A stretch of 64,000 bases of DNA, taken from NCBI GenBank assembly GCA_037501455.1, contig CM074863.1, forward strand, positions 63,345,501 through 63,409,500, in the 5' to 3' direction. A model generated the notes under the pieces. The model saw only the letters and a program-made list of their open reading frames with translations, searched no databases and was not told the DNA's origin. Origin of the DNA: Lantana camara. Taxonomy: Eukaryota > Streptophyta > Magnoliopsida > Lamiales > Verbenaceae. Shown piece after piece: positions 1 through 12,476 of this stretch. The translations under genes were made by a program, and so were the position numbers. How positions within the stretch are numbered: position 1 is the first letter of the stretch; every line of letters starts with the position of its first letter.

Positions 1-1516
1 CATATATTTCATAAAATAAATTCCTAAAGCATAATTTAATTAAATCTAAGCATGCTATACTCATAAAAACCCTAAGAACATATTATAAAGTATGAAATAA
101 TAAAAGAAAAGCATACCTTGTAGGGAGAGAGAGAGGAGTGCCGTGTGTGAGGAGAGTGAGGGAGAGATTTTGTGTGTTGATTTTGTGAGTTAGAAATGAT
201 GCTTGGAAGGGTATTTATAGGTAGGAATGAGGGACTTATGTTACAATTCCTAAGAGTTTAGGGAAGATGTGGATGCTTCATGACCTAAACAAATGCTTGT
301 TAATTATTTAAGAGATGTGGTTAAACTACATTTTAAACAAATGCTTGGTAATAATATAAGAAATGTGGAGAAATTATATTCATTTATTTAAATCTTCTAG
401 AAGCTTATGTTGTCATGAATGATGTCATATTGAATAAAAATAATTATAAAATAATATAAAATTTATTCAAGAATCGAGAGATGAAAACTTGAAGTAGTAA
501 ATTAATGAAAGAACGAGTGAAAAAATAAGCTTCGTCGTGATTATAAATATGAAATATTTAGAGTTTTTGTTTATAAACTATGAACGTTAAAGATGATGAA
601 AATCATGAGAAATTTATATAAACGAAGCTATGATGAAGTTTAAAGGTTGGAAAAATTATGATAGTTTAGAGAATAATTCAAGAAACGTTTTAAGTATAAT
701 TTTGAATATTGAATGAAAGCTAATTATTTAAAATAAAATGATAATTTTTAAAAAGGAAAATATTTATAAAATATGCTACGGTTGGAATCAAGTTTTGGTA
801 AATATATGAAAATTCATAAAATAATTCAAGGATCGTTTTGACTATAATATTGAATATCAAAAAGTGTACGCATAAAAAGTTGCTTACGGTAAGAATAGTA
901 ATTAGGGTTTTGAAGTGATTTTCGATACTACTTGAGTTAGAATAGGAATTAGGGTTTGTGGATGATATCAAAATTCTCAAAATGATTCGAGGATTCATTT
1001 AGCTATAATATTTGATAGGAAAAAGTGTTCCGAGAGATTCCTAATTGTATGGAATGAATAGTGATCAAGGGACCTAATGGTAATTTTGATCAACAATTTT
1101 TGTAAAGAGTTTCGGGTCATGGAAAGCATATGTAAGCGATGGAAGTAAGAGTTTCATGCCTCTAATGAGATAAGAAGATATGGCTTAGTGGATAAATGGT
1201 GACATGAAGATAAAATCATAAATTTGATCTAAAATTTTCGGAAATGATTTTAGGACAAAAGGTGTGAATTTTGATATTTAAGAGATACGATTTGAGTCTT
1301 TAGGATTCTATTGAGGGAATGAAGCCTCGGAAATGAATAGTAATATGGGGTTTTAGATGAGATCTCTCCCAAAGTTACACAATAGCACGTAAGAACAAAT
1401 TAAAACACATAGAAATGTGATGCATGAAGAACATTTGACGGATCAAAGTCTATAAACGCGTTCACTTTCTTTCAAGGCTTACCAATTCCAACTAGGCCCT
1501 GTTTAGGGCTGTTACA
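1..1516 (-). repeat. LTR Z, partial Ty3/gypsy LTR (B-like family), cut by window edge
   Basis: The minus strand reads from a TGTAACAGCCC start at 1516 towards 1. It resembles the first half of the B1 and B2 LTRs: the same order of an AT-rich U3, a TATAAATA box (minus, 212-219), a CT-rich leader and a CAAG|GTATGC donor-like site (115-120). The base after the LTR start (1517 on) is not a polypurine tract, so this is a 5' LTR or a solo LTR, not a 3' LTR. The other half, R-U5, lies outside the window. No coding capacity; the small ORFs here are AT-rich chance frames. Confidence 0.8.
212..219 (-). promoter_or_regulatory. TATA box of LTR Z
   Basis: TATAAATA on minus inside the context CCTATAAATACCC, which is identical in B1 (53053) and nearly so in B2 (21019). 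It is followed about 100 nt downstream by a CT-rich stretch and a donor-like splice site, as in the other two. The conserved position supports its role as the LTR promoter. Confidence 0.65.
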
Positions 1517-2778
1517 GACCCGATGCTTGGCGATCGAAGGATTTCGGCCTTATTACTGAAGTCTCAAGAGAGAAACTCCGGCAGTGGCGACCAACTATGT
1601 GATTGAGCTAGGGATTTACCCCTTTTGACGTCCCCGAGTAGTGAAGAATAGGCAAGGGGAATGGATGGCACCTGTTGTGTTGCTATTCCTCTTTGAACTG
1701 AGAAAAGGGATAAAACGGGTAGGTGGAGAGAGGGCAACCTAGAAGGGAAGGAGAACCGGTAGTTGTCGTCGGCCGTGTTTATTGGATCTGAGAATATCGG
1801 GCCAAGAAGGTAGCCTGGTGAGGGAAGAAATGGCGAGGTAGTACGTCGGCCGAGAGAAGAAAATAGAGAAAAGATGGTGGTGGTGGTTTTAGGGTGTTTC
1901 CTTCGGAGATCTGGAATGAGAGAGAAGGTTGAAGGCGGTGGTTGTTCTCCGTGATTATGGCCGGAGATGAATGGCAAAGAAAGCAAAAGGGTGGTCCTGT
2001 GGTGACGGAGGGTGGCGCGTGAGGCAACAGATCTAGCGTGGTGGCTGCCGGCTTGGTCCTTGCAGAGAGAAGAGAGAGAAATCCAAGACAAAAATCGCGT
2101 CGTGGCAAACGGAGAGGTGTGCGGTGGCAGAAGAGCTCGCTGGGGCGGCGGAGATGGCGGTAATGGGTGGCGAAGATGGTGATGACGCGGTGTGAAGCTG
2201 TTGTCGTTGTTGCTAAGTCCATAAGGGGAGGAAGAGAGGAAAGGGTGGCTGGCGGTGGTGGTGATGCTGAATCGCCGGTGGGAAGAGTGGCATTAGCAGT
2301 GGTGGCTGTCGGCGAGATTTCGCTGATGAGGGAAGGAAGGAATTGTTGCGCTGCTGCTAACTCAGAAAAGGGGAGAAGAAGAATGGAGAAAGCTGCTAGG
2401 GTTTCACGTTAAAAAGACCCTTCTCTCCAAAATTGTAAGAAAGTCCCTCGAGAGTTTAAGTCGTGCGATTGAGACTCCAAGCTTTCATATAGAGTCAATT
2501 AAGTCCAAATACTTTCACATATTGATAATCAAGGACAATAAAATAAATTTAAGGATAATTAAACACATAAGCCACGTATTTACAATTAAATTACCTAATT
2601 AAAAAGGTTTAAAAGTAGATTAAAACGAAAAATACAATTATCAAGGTACACAATTCATGCAATTAAATAAATTAAACATGTAATTAAACTCTTTAACATA
2701 ATTAAACACACAACGCTCAACTTGAGCCCACTCGTGAGGACATACCTGCTCGGTCCTGAGACACGGCCTGTCACAGCG
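1517..2778 (-). repeat. LTR Y fragment with GC-rich transcribed-region-like segment
   Basis: The right end reads, on minus, TGTGACAGGCCGTGTCTC, a typical LTR start; the left part is interrupted by LTR Z at 1516. From 1560 to 2420 base composition changes to GC-rich with CT-rich and GGT/GGC-rich runs on opposite strands. That segment gives several overlapping ORFs on both strands (for example 1564-2091 and 1779-2222 minus, 2167-2412 plus), but they lack any recognisable domain and look like composition artefacts of an LTR R/U5 region. Family not identified. Confidence 0.55.
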
Positions 2779-3261
2779 AACCGGGTCAATTCAAGCGGGT
2801 TATAAGTGAAATTGGGTCTGAAATTGGGTCCCAGATCAACTGATTTTGGTTAGAATGGTTGACTTTTCGTAAAATGGCCATAACTTCTTCATCCGAACTC
2901 CAAATTGAACGATTTAAAAACCCACGAACTCGTAATCGAATTATCTACTCAATTCCATTAAGTTCTATCCAGTTTGATGCTTAGAAAATAAATTTACCAT
3001 TTAGTCCCTAAATTATGCTTTAATGTCCAAATAAGCACATAGTTTCGATTAATCGTGAAGCATGCTATCAAAGCTCAATAAGAACAATACGAGCACATAA
3101 TTAACACTTCAAATGATCATGTATTTCATAAAAATCATATATTTCACATAAACACGAAACGGTTATCATTTAAGGAATAATCTCACATAATTCATGGATA
3201 AAAAGGTAAATTGTTCGCTCTCCTAGCAAAACTTACCTTGATCGAGAAACGGGGCGTCACA
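2779..3261 (-). repeat. LTR X fragment (first about 480 bp of an LTR)
   Basis: On minus the end at 3261 reads TGTGACGCCCCG, the usual start of the gypsy LTRs in this window. The piece is cut at 2778 by LTR Y. No coding capacity and no recognisable promoter. The partner end is not in the window, so the target duplication cannot be tested. The assignment rests only on the terminal motif and the abrupt change of sequence at 3262. Confidence 0.45.
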
Positions 3262-4602
3262 GAGCATCTAATTAGTTCATATTGAGTCTAATTTATCTCT
3301 TGTTTCTTGTTTTGTTAAGAGGTTCATCCCAAGGGTGACAAGGTTATCTCGCAGGCGTTCGTTGCTTTCTTTTTGTCTCCGTTACTTCTCAAAGGTGAGG
3401 TTTTGTTTCTTTTAGTTATATCGACCTAAAACTCTACGTGTTTTGAAGCCCGCATGAAAAATATATATTTCATATGATAGATACGTGTATGATATGTATT
3501 TTGAGGGCTTGTCCCGCTTGTGAAAGACTTTGAAAACATTTTTATATGTAAATATGCTATGTGTTGAATTATTTTTGAAAAGCTTTTAGTATGTTTGAAC
3601 TTGTAGCGAGATATGGTCTTGAAAAATAGACTACTTGTACATGATCTTATTCTTGACATGCTTGGGCCTCGAAAATATGTGTAAGGAGCATCTGGGACGG
3701 CCATGGGGCGTCGGACAAACTGTCTGTGCATATTTCCATTTCAGAGAATTCACCCAACCTCGGGAGGTCGAGGGAAAGGTGGATTTTCTTGAGCCGACCG
3801 CTACCACCATCGAAGAAGTGGGTAGGAGTAATTAGTCCCCGTCTCAGCATGTGCTTAACTTAGGAATTGAGAGGCGCGCCTCTCTCTTCCACTTGAATCT
3901 TGGTTGGATTGTTCTTGTTTTGATTTTTGTACATGTCTTGACTTGAGGATCTTGGATGAAACTCGTACTCGCCGAGTGGTTTGTCTTGTCTTGAGTTTGT
4001 GAACCGGGAATAGATTGTCAATTACTTATAATTGGTTATTTTGTCCTTAGGCCTTTAACTTCTTTTAAGTATATATACTTATAATCATGGGAAATGTTTT
4101 AGTTTATAAAAACCATCCCCGGTTCATGGATTATTATGATACTGATACGTGTTTTGCTCTATATGTATACTGGTGCGTGTGTTAGGTCCCTCACCAGTCT
4201 CTAGGCCTGACCCTCATTGCTTCTCTCTTTTTTCTTCCCACCTTATTTCTTGAGTTGCAGGTATAGGAGTGGTTCGAGCTAGGCGGCCTTCTTTCTTTTG
4301 AGTCTTTGGGCCATCCAGCTCGAGTCTCATGCATTTATTCTAGTTTATTTTATACTTTTAAGCTTTTGAACTCATGTATATGATTATGATTTGCTAAGGA
4401 GAGAATTTGTTAGGATTTATTTTAGTCGTAGTTGAATTATATGTATATTTGATTTAAGTGATTTTAATGTATTACACATATGTATATTCGTTTATTTGAG
4501 ACCCAGTGGCTTCAGCACTTGTTTTGATTTTGTTGTGCACTTTGTATTAGGGTCTAGACCACCTAGCCTAGGGTTTTGATTTTGTTTCTCTCCCATTCGC
4601 TA
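3262..4602 (+). repeat. LTR W fragment, related to solo LTR E, plus orientation
   Basis: This stretch matches the reverse complement of solo LTR E over much of its length: a GTCTCCGTTAC block, a GGTGAGGTTTTGTTTC block near 3391, GAGGGCTTGTCCC at 3503, an acceptor-like TTGCAG|GTA at 4259 and GCTAGGCGGC at 4278-4287. It lacks the LTR start and stops at 4602, where the copia LTR inserted. The small ORFs at 3426-3850 run in both strands and have no domain, so I treat the stretch as noncoding. Confidence 0.7.
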
Positions 4603-6597
4603 TGTTGGAAAACGGCAGAGAATGCGCAATGGAAGTTGAAAATTTTTCCAAAATGCAGATCTAAAAGACTTGCAATGTTCTTATCGTATCGTAGGGTGTA
4701 TCAAGAAACTCACGTAGGTTGAAGCTTTCTTGTGATGTCGATACCGCCTATCGAACACCCTTTCAGCGGAATGTCCATCGAACGTCCTTCGATTAGATCC
4801 CAAAGTAGGTAATCCTCCAAAGCGTATCCACACCATACCTAAAACACGATCAAGTGAGTGAGAATGCTAGTTCTATGGCTTGTGTTAGGCTAGGATATTT
4901 TACTTTGAAAACTTTTCTTTTATTTTCTTAAAAACAATTAACAATTCTTGAGTGTTGGTCTAAAGAATAAGAGAAGCGCCACCACTAATATATATGCTAG
5001 TGTGGATCGTCCACTTAGGGTTCCCTAAACCTAGTGGATGAGTTTTCTTGCTCACTAATTAACTCATTTAATTATTAATTTAATTGGAATAATAACTTCC
5101 TAACTTATTCTCCAAGTCTTGCAAGAGATACCTTCTCTCTCCTACAATAGGAAGTTTGACTTTTCAACCTTTACTAACTAAAGTCAAAAGTCAATATTCA
5201 ATAAATAACTTAATTCCCAATTAATTATTATTGGGTTAATTATTTTGAGAATAGTCTTAACAATTAATTCATAATTAATTAAAAGGTCAAAATTAATTAA
5301 TTACAATTTAATTAATTAATTCTAGAAAAGAATTCACGTGTAATATAATTACATGTTTGGAGCCACGTGTGCGTGACACGTGGTAACCACGCAGGCTACA
5401 TGACACATAGCAATGCCCATGTGTTCCAGCTCCTTTTCGATCAACAATTTGATCCTTCGCTAATCCAATTAACATCCTACCATAACCCTCGTACTCTGGC
5501 ATTTATGTGTGACCCTTTAGGTTCTTTATTTGATTAGCAGTGACGGTAATTAATTAATTCCCATAATTAAATAATTACTTCACAGATCAAACTACCGTAA
5601 TCTAGCAATGGATGGATGACCCCTAGCCGAATAACAAAATGAATCGAAGAACCTTTCAGTCAATGACAATCAGAGAAATACGATCCTCCTACAACTCCAT
5701 CTCTCAATCAAGAACTAATGTATGGGAATAAGATTCAGAGCCTTGCTATTCTTGATCTTTAAAGTTAAGTTCATTTCATATCCATTTAGATCTCAATCCA
5801 AGAAAACCCCATTTTCTTGATATCTTGATCTTTTATCCACCTTGGCCAAGGGTTTAATGTTTAATGGACTACGAACAACTCAATCAGTAAGAGATCATTC
5901 TTGTTCTTAACAAGTGTATGTCCTTTATTGATTCTACTAGTCCTACATATGCCGCTTGTGTAATCCCAACATAGGCCCGTTCAGGTGTCTATATGGCGAC
6001 ACCTTTTTGAGCCTATATCAAAGATTATAGAGTTAGCTCATATGAGACATTACAAAATCTCAAGTCTAAGGATTATTAATCACGTCATTGACCTGTGAGA
6101 TATTTCCTAATCTGGAAGTTTCTAGGAGACTTCCTTTCCCATTTAGGAATGTTCTCGTGTGGGACATCTTATTGATGAAGTTCTTGTAATAATCACCCTT
6201 ATGTATTATGAACGCATCATCTTATGCACTTATCATTCCATGAAACTGAATAATCCTTCAAAAGGACATAATCACATAAGCAAGTCTCAATAGAGTCAAG
6301 GTTGACACTCCCACTGTCTGTCAAACTCATCGACTTGGAGAAGTTTCTAATCCTCGCCTATAGAGTTAAGAACTTGTTTCATGTGTCGTTCCCATAAGGG
6401 CAAAGTTCTTAACGGCCTCATCGGATTAGGGGAGTTTAAAACATGTAAAACACAGTCAACCCAAACAGATATAAATAAGCACATAAAGAAGTGATTGCCT
6501 ATAAACAAAATCATCTCGTTTATTATTCAAAGACTGTTTGTGATTTTACAAGGAAATAGTAAAGCATAAAAGTTGCTTTAAGGCACTATTCCTAACA
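4603..6597 (-). repeat. Ty1/copia-type 3' LTR (element F), minus
   Basis: On minus the LTR starts TGTTAGGAATAGTGCC at 6597 and ends CCAACA at 4603. Immediately upstream of the start, on minus, is AAGTGGGAGAT, the classic copia polypurine tract, so this is the 3' LTR. Length about 1,995 bp, long for a copia LTR. The possible 5-bp target duplication on the left is CGCTA (4598-4602) within LTR W; its partner is missing because the rest of the element was lost. AT-rich and noncoding. Confidence 0.8.
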
Positions 6598-6730
6598 ATC
6601 TCCCACTTGCCCATCAAAGCCATTAAGGTAATAATCTAAGTCCCATCTTCGGAAGATGTCCTTCGAAAGCCTGTTGACTAAGTGACCCTTTCAATTTACA
6701 CATCTCCTCTCTTGATTATATCACGAATTA
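6598..6730 (-). mobile_element. Copia polypurine tract and remnant of internal region
   Basis: Bases 6598-6612 are the polypurine tract (minus AAGTGGGAGAT) of copia element F. About 120 bp of the 3' noncoding interior follow before element B2 begins at 6731. No pol codons are present. B2 therefore inserted in the copia interior, and everything beyond, including the copia 5' part, is absent from the window. Confidence 0.65.
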
Positions 6731-7491
6731 TGTAGCGCCCCCTAACACTACAACTCCCGCACCGTACTACCCTCGAGTGGATGTGACACCTAGCACTCGA
6801 GAAATACTACGGCGAACGGTATAGACGGTACTTAAGTAGAGCGTAGGATAAAATGCAGTGCGAGATAAAAGAATTTAAAATTTGCAACAAGCAACATGAT
6901 AACACATATAACAGTGCATGACATTGTAAGGGGATAATATGACAGTGTAGTGTATGTAGTTAATGTATAAGAGCAATTTATTAGTATTATATACATGATT
7001 AGGATTAAATGCTCTTATTCTAAACCTGATCTAATAAGTATGACACCTATAGCTTCAAGATACCTCTAGGTGTCGTTGTCCTCGCTCCCTGAAATCATGT
7101 GTTTGAAACAGGTGAGGAATTAGTCAAAATGACTAAGTGAAGGAAGATTAGATATAGATTTATATAGTTATACAGTTATATAGAACCAAGAAATTCTTTG
7201 GTAAAAAATAATAGCAATAAGATATAACAAGTAGGATACGGTTTATAAGTTTGAACTAGGGATAGGGGTATTTGGAGTTTTATTTATAAGTGATGAACCG
7301 TTTGATAAAAGATTTGTACCGACTGCAAGCAAGGCGTCTCCCTCGGATCTCCTTAAAATGTTTGTAAAATAGTACCGGGCTGATCAAGGCAGTGGTACTT
7401 TAATAAAACTAAATATGATAATAACTCCGCAACACCGTAATGTCAGTAGGGGAGCAAACCCTACTAACGATATGTAATATGTGGGGGGAAG

Positions 7492-7496
7492 CTATC
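7492..7496. repeat. Target-site duplication CTATC of solo LTR E (pair at 20082-20086)
   Basis: CTATC flanks both ends of the E LTR exactly (7492-7496 and 20082-20086). This proves that the 7497-20081 block, including nested element C, entered as one unit into the B2 LTR. Confidence 0.9.
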
Positions 7497-9301
7497 TGTA
7501 ACACCCCCGGAGAGAAGGGCGCCACATCCCCCCCGCACTAAGGTCTAACTCGAGTAACGAAATGGAGAGTTCGCACTCGAATCAAACCATAGCGAACGGG
7601 AGACACACAAAACACACCCTCGCTAGGCGGCCTAGACCCTCAAAAACTGAGCAAATTAAAACGAGAGTAGCGGAAGCGTAAACATTCATACATACATCCC
7701 AAGATCTCAAATCATAGCATAAGAGGGTTCAAGTTGTCAAGACAAACTATAAGAACAAATATATATACATCATATACAATGCCCATCCGGGCCCAAAATA
7801 GCATGATTAATCAAGAAACATAAATCAAAAGTGCATAAAGGTAAGGTACATAATCCAAAAACAAATGCATGAGACTCGAGCTACACCACAAGATAACTCT
7901 ACAGACTCTTGCCGCCTAGCTCGACTCAAGAGGTACCTGCAACTCAATAGAAAGGGGAAAAAGAAGGAAAAACAACGAGGGTTAGTCCTAAAGACTAGTG
8001 AAGGGGTTAAACTCACACACCCGATATACATATAGAGCATAGCACTTAACAACATAAAGAATCCATGGACCGAGAATGGTTTTTGCAAGCCAAAGTGTTT
8101 TCCCGTGTTATATATATATACATACTTTAGAGAAAACAAGGGCCGGAGGCCAAATAACAAGTTTTAAGCACTTATAAATCCTTTCTCGTTCCATAGATTG
8201 TACAAGATCCACTAACTCGGCGAGTACGAATCACACCTCCAAACTTCCATAAACGAAGGGACAAAACAAAGCAAAACAAAACAAAACAAAATCCTCCTTA
8301 ACTCCGGGTGATAGAAGGGTTGACGGCCCTAACTATCCAAAGAGCACGAGAGACAAGGCTTAATCACGACCTTGAAACCTTCGGCGGTTACCTCCGCCGG
8401 CTCAAGTGAAACACCCTTCTCCAAACCTCCCGAAGTTGGGTGAGTCTCTCAAAGGGAAAATGTTGATGGAAGAGCTCGGCAACCCCACGGTCGACCCGAG
8501 ATTACCATACCACTCTCCGGGGCCCAAACATCTCACAAAAATCACGCAAAGAGAAAAGCTTATCTTTCAAAGCCACATATCTCGCCTACACACACACGCT
8601 TAATCGAAGGCTTTTCAAAACAAAGGCAAAATAGCTTATATACTTATACAAAGTGTTTGCAAGATCATATAACAAGTGGGACAAGCCCTCAAGATACATA
8701 TCTTACACTTATCTATCATATAATATACGTATTTCGCATGCGAGGCTTCAAACCATATAGGGTTGTAGGTCAAATAACTAAAAGAAACAAAACCTCACCT
8801 TAACACCGGTAACGGAGACAAAAGAAAGTAACCAAGTACCTAGGGGGCAACCTCGTCGTCCACGGGAAGATCCTCTGAACAAAACAAATAACAAAGGGGT
8901 ACTCTTAGACTCAAAATGAACCACATTGACGCTCGGTAAATGCATATGTATTTTCATGATGCAAATGACATAAAATGAATTCACACTTAAGTCATATGAG
9001 AACATGCATTGCATATAAGATCATAATTCACAAACAAGGGTATAAAACGAGTTAATGATTCACAACATGAAGCTTAACACAAAATATAACAAGTTAATCA
9101 AGCATACAAGTCATGTAACGAGACAAGAAAAACCAACGAAAAGCAATGGAATAACAAAAGAAACCTCCCGGAAGCTACCGTGTTAAGTACGGTCGTACCC
9201 AAAACTCAAGGGCCTGCCCTCCATCTCCCCACCCGGGGAAATTTTGAACTTAAAAGTACCTGCCCGGGTACTTAACATGTAGAAAGTTTCTGCATAGGGT
9301 A

Positions 9302-9306
9302 CTTTC
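9302..9306. repeat. Target-site duplication CTTTC of element C (pair at 18829-18833)
   Basis: CTTTC is present immediately outside both LTR ends of element C. The flanking E sequence rejoins after removal of one copy. Confidence 0.92.
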
Positions 9307-10055
9307 TGTAGCACCCCTTAACACGTGGAGGTACCACACCCCCGCACTATAGGTCAATCCACATACGAAACGGCCAATCCGTAGATGAACCAACCTACAG
9401 CGAACGGGTGACAATGGAATACACGACAAGCTAGGCGGGATGACCAACATATGCAATAAAACAAAGCGGAAGCATAACTAGTTTCTATCAAATACATCCA
9501 TTTAGCATTTCATGTCATTTCTCAGTTACAAAATAAAATATACTCTGACTTCATATATCAATACATTATCATCTTCAAATAAATAATAACAACAATTATA
9601 GTTTCATGATTAACAATAAATACTCCAATACACGAACCATGATTGACTCGACTACATGAACCGGACTCGACTCGACTCGACTCCCGCCTAGCGTGCACCT
9701 GAAATAACCTGAAAGGTGGAGGCATCAGTCTGTGAAGACCGAGTGAGGGGTTTAAATACATATTAGCGCAGATAACATGCAAGTTATACTCTCGGGTAAA
9801 GATTTATAAAAGATACATTCATAAGTTCAGGAACAAAGTACTCTTCGCCCGAGAATACAACTACCAATATTAAACACTTGTTCACTTTCATGCAATCAAT
9901 ACATGGCGAACTCCAAATGTACATGAACATGCTTGCTTGATTATTAAACAATAAGTGATCATGCAATTCAGTTGTCGGGCAATCGTGCGATAGTGTACTC
10001 AATTAGCACATTCATGGAATGGAAATCATACAATCAATACATGGCTTTCTTGTAA

Positions 10056-10670
10056 CACGATAGGGTTTGTTCCTCCTGTGGTTGGACGGACAACCACCAG
10101 CCCTGAGACCAGCCCAGCACCCTCACTAAGGAGAACCTGGCCAGGAGAACACGGGTACACGATAGGGCTTCGTTCTTCCTGTGGTTGGACGGACAACCAC
10201 CAACCCGAAGACCAGCCCAGTGCCCTCACTAAGGAGGACCTGGCCAAGAGAACACAGGTACACGATAGGGCTTCGTTCTTCCTGTGGTTGGACGGACAAC
10301 CACCAGCCCGAAGACCAGCCCAGCGCCCTCACTAAGGAGGACCTGGCCAAGAGAACACAGGTACATGATAGGACTTCGTTCTTCCTGTGGTTGGACGGAC
10401 AACCACCAGCCCGAAGACCAGCCCAGCGCCCTCACTAATGAGGACCTGGCCAAGAGAACACATGTACAAGATAAGGCATTGTTCTTCCTGTGGTTGGACG
10501 GATAACCACCAGCCCGAAGACCAGCCCGAAGACCTCACTAAGGAGGACCTGGCCAAGAGAACACAGGTACACGATAGGGCTTCGTTCTTCCTGTGGTTGG
10601 ACGGACAACCACCAGCCCGAAGACCAGCCCAGCACCCTCACTAAAGAGAGCCTAGCTAGGAGAACGCACG
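10056..10670. repeat. Tandem array, six 103-bp units, in the 3' LTR of C
   Basis: The block GTTGGACGGACAACC recurs at 10081, 10184, 10287, 10390, 10493 (variant) and 10596: exactly 103 bp each time. Units differ by a few bases. Because 103 is not a multiple of three and stops are rare in the unit, the array gives overlapping 70-85 aa ORFs in several frames on both strands. These are artefacts. The 5' LTR of C has four units at 16661-17060, one shortened by 12 bp. Confidence 0.95.
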
Positions 10671-11355
10671 TACTTGCTTTCATGAACATGGCATGCTTGA
10701 TTCATGCACACTAACATAACCTTCTTGCTTGATTCATGAACAATAACATAACTTGCAATGATAAGTGCTTTCATGAAATTATAAATATAAATACCTTTGG
10801 CCAAAAATCACGTAAAGGTTATACGGGTTCTATATAACTAGAAATTAAACCTCACTTGACGGGTGACACGACAACTCAAGGATGTGTGAACGTGCTCATG
10901 ATCAACAATCTCCGCCATGGAGAAGAACTGGACAAGAAATGGAAACATTTGTGCACTCGTGAGACAGGACTCAATAATGATGCCAAAATGTGACGCACGG
11001 CATAATCATAATGAATATGTTATGCAATAACACTTAAGGAATGTCAATTAAGAATATAATTATCACTAAACCAAGTTTATATACCATATAATTCACATAT
11101 GGGAGCTAAGAGAGTGAAAGGAATGCAATAATAGAAATTTTGGTGAAGTTTGGCAAAAACGGACAATTTTAGAAAATGTACATGTTGAGGGAAAACTGGA
11201 ATATTTTTAATTCTAGAAGTGGGAATTGAGTTTTGTTTATTGGATATGAAACTAAACACAAAGACCTTTCCAACGTTATATGACACGTTTTCTAATTCAA
11301 ACCGAGGTGAAAATGGCGTTGGTTCGAAGTTGGACAAAATGCAGTTTCTGGCAGG

Positions 11356-11512
11356 GGTCGCGGGCGCGACCAAAATCCTTCACAAAATGGTCGCGGCCGC
11401 GACCAAGTATTTTTCCGAATTTTTCATGAAATTTTCCAAAATTCGAAACTTGGCCAAATTGGGGTCGCGGGCGCGACCTGTTTTATGTGTATTTCAGGTC
11501 GTGGGCGCGACC
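11356..11512. repeat. Cluster of GC-rich palindromes GGTCGCGGSCGCGACC in the LTR of C
   Basis: Four near-identical 16-bp palindromes at 11356-11371, 11389-11404 (perfect GGTCGCGGCCGCGACC), 11463-11478 and 11497-11512 in AT-rich sequence. The 5' LTR has three (17744-17759, 17777-17792, 17851-17866). The cluster lies about 960-1,120 bp from the LTR start. Confidence 0.9.
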
Positions 11513-12476
11513 TTCAATTTCTGGAGAAAAACAGAGCAGAAAACAGGGGATCGTCTCGGCCCAAAGCAAAACCACCCAAAACACTCATTTTCACTCGTTA
11601 AAATGCAAGATTTCTGGAACTTTGCATGAATATATATTCAAAAGATGATAATATACTACTTAAACACTCAAAACATGAATTATCATCAAGAAATCCAAGC
11701 TTCATGCCCATACTCTTAGTGATCAACCAAGCTCAAATTTCCAATAAATTCATGAGGAAATCATGCCATAATTCAACCTATGATCATATAATCATGCTTC
11801 CAACTCCAATTAATTCATCTAGTATATAATTCTCTAACCCTAGCTCAATCAAATATGATCAAGAACCATGAATCCATGCAAAGCCAACCTTGAAATGAAA
11901 GGAGTGAAGAAAATGGATGAAGATGATGATCAACTCCCAATTCTTGCAATATTTCTCGGAATTTCTTGATGCAGAGTATGAAAATCTCTTCCCTTTTCTT
12001 TCTTGAATGAACCGAGAGCAAGAAGCAATTGTGGTTGGGAGATTTTTTGGATGATATGAGAGCAAGGAAGCTTGGAGATGCAAATAACGTACCAACCCTT
12101 TTTGAAATATGTGAAATACCCATATTTGCAATTTAATCCTTCAATTATTTAAGTTATGCAATCAAGTATGCAACGATTTGAAATATGCTCAATTAAGTCC
12201 TTGCAAAGATTACGCAATTGAGTCCCTAAAGTTTAGAAAATGATCAAGTAGGGACAATTCGGTAATTATTTCATGTAGCAATTAAATTCACTTTGTCAAT
12301 AATCCCCAAGTTGGCAAGTATTTCATATAATTTCAGGTAATCATGTTGAAGTACAATTTATAAAATTAATATAACACGTATAAATTGAATAAACGAAAAT
12401 AATAAAATAAAGTCCTAACGCTCGAAATCCACACGTGTCGAGCGTACCTGACTGTCTGAAAATCGGGGCGTTACAA

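Larger units (their letters stand above)
9307..12475 (-). repeat. 3' LTR of element C (3,169 bp)
   Basis: Differs from the 5' LTR by few substitutions. The 253-bp length difference is explained by two extra 103-bp tandem units, a 12-bp deletion in the other LTR, one extra 34-bp palindrome unit and a single base. Contains the inverted arms GCTAGGCGGG (9430-9439) and CCCGCCTAGC (9683-9692), a CAGTCT/AGACCG hairpin (9726-9741), the motif ACATGCAAGTTATA (9775-9788), the 103-bp array and GGTCGCG palindromes (11356-11512). Noncoding. Confidence 0.9.

Noticed and set aside
1564..2222. Minus-strand ORFs of 175 and 147 aa as genes
   Set aside because: They overlap each other in different frames, are rich in Ser/Pro/Leu/Arg from CT-rich DNA, and lack any domain.
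10056..10670. CRISPR-like array
   Set aside because: Whole 103-bp units are repeated with no unique spacers, in a plant LTR. It is a minisatellite.
10026..10714. Set of overlapping 70-85 aa ORFs on both strands resembling a repeat protein family
   Set aside because: They come from the 103-bp tandem array inside an LTR; the period is not a multiple of three, so the same peptides cycle through the frames. The same happens at 16732-17102.
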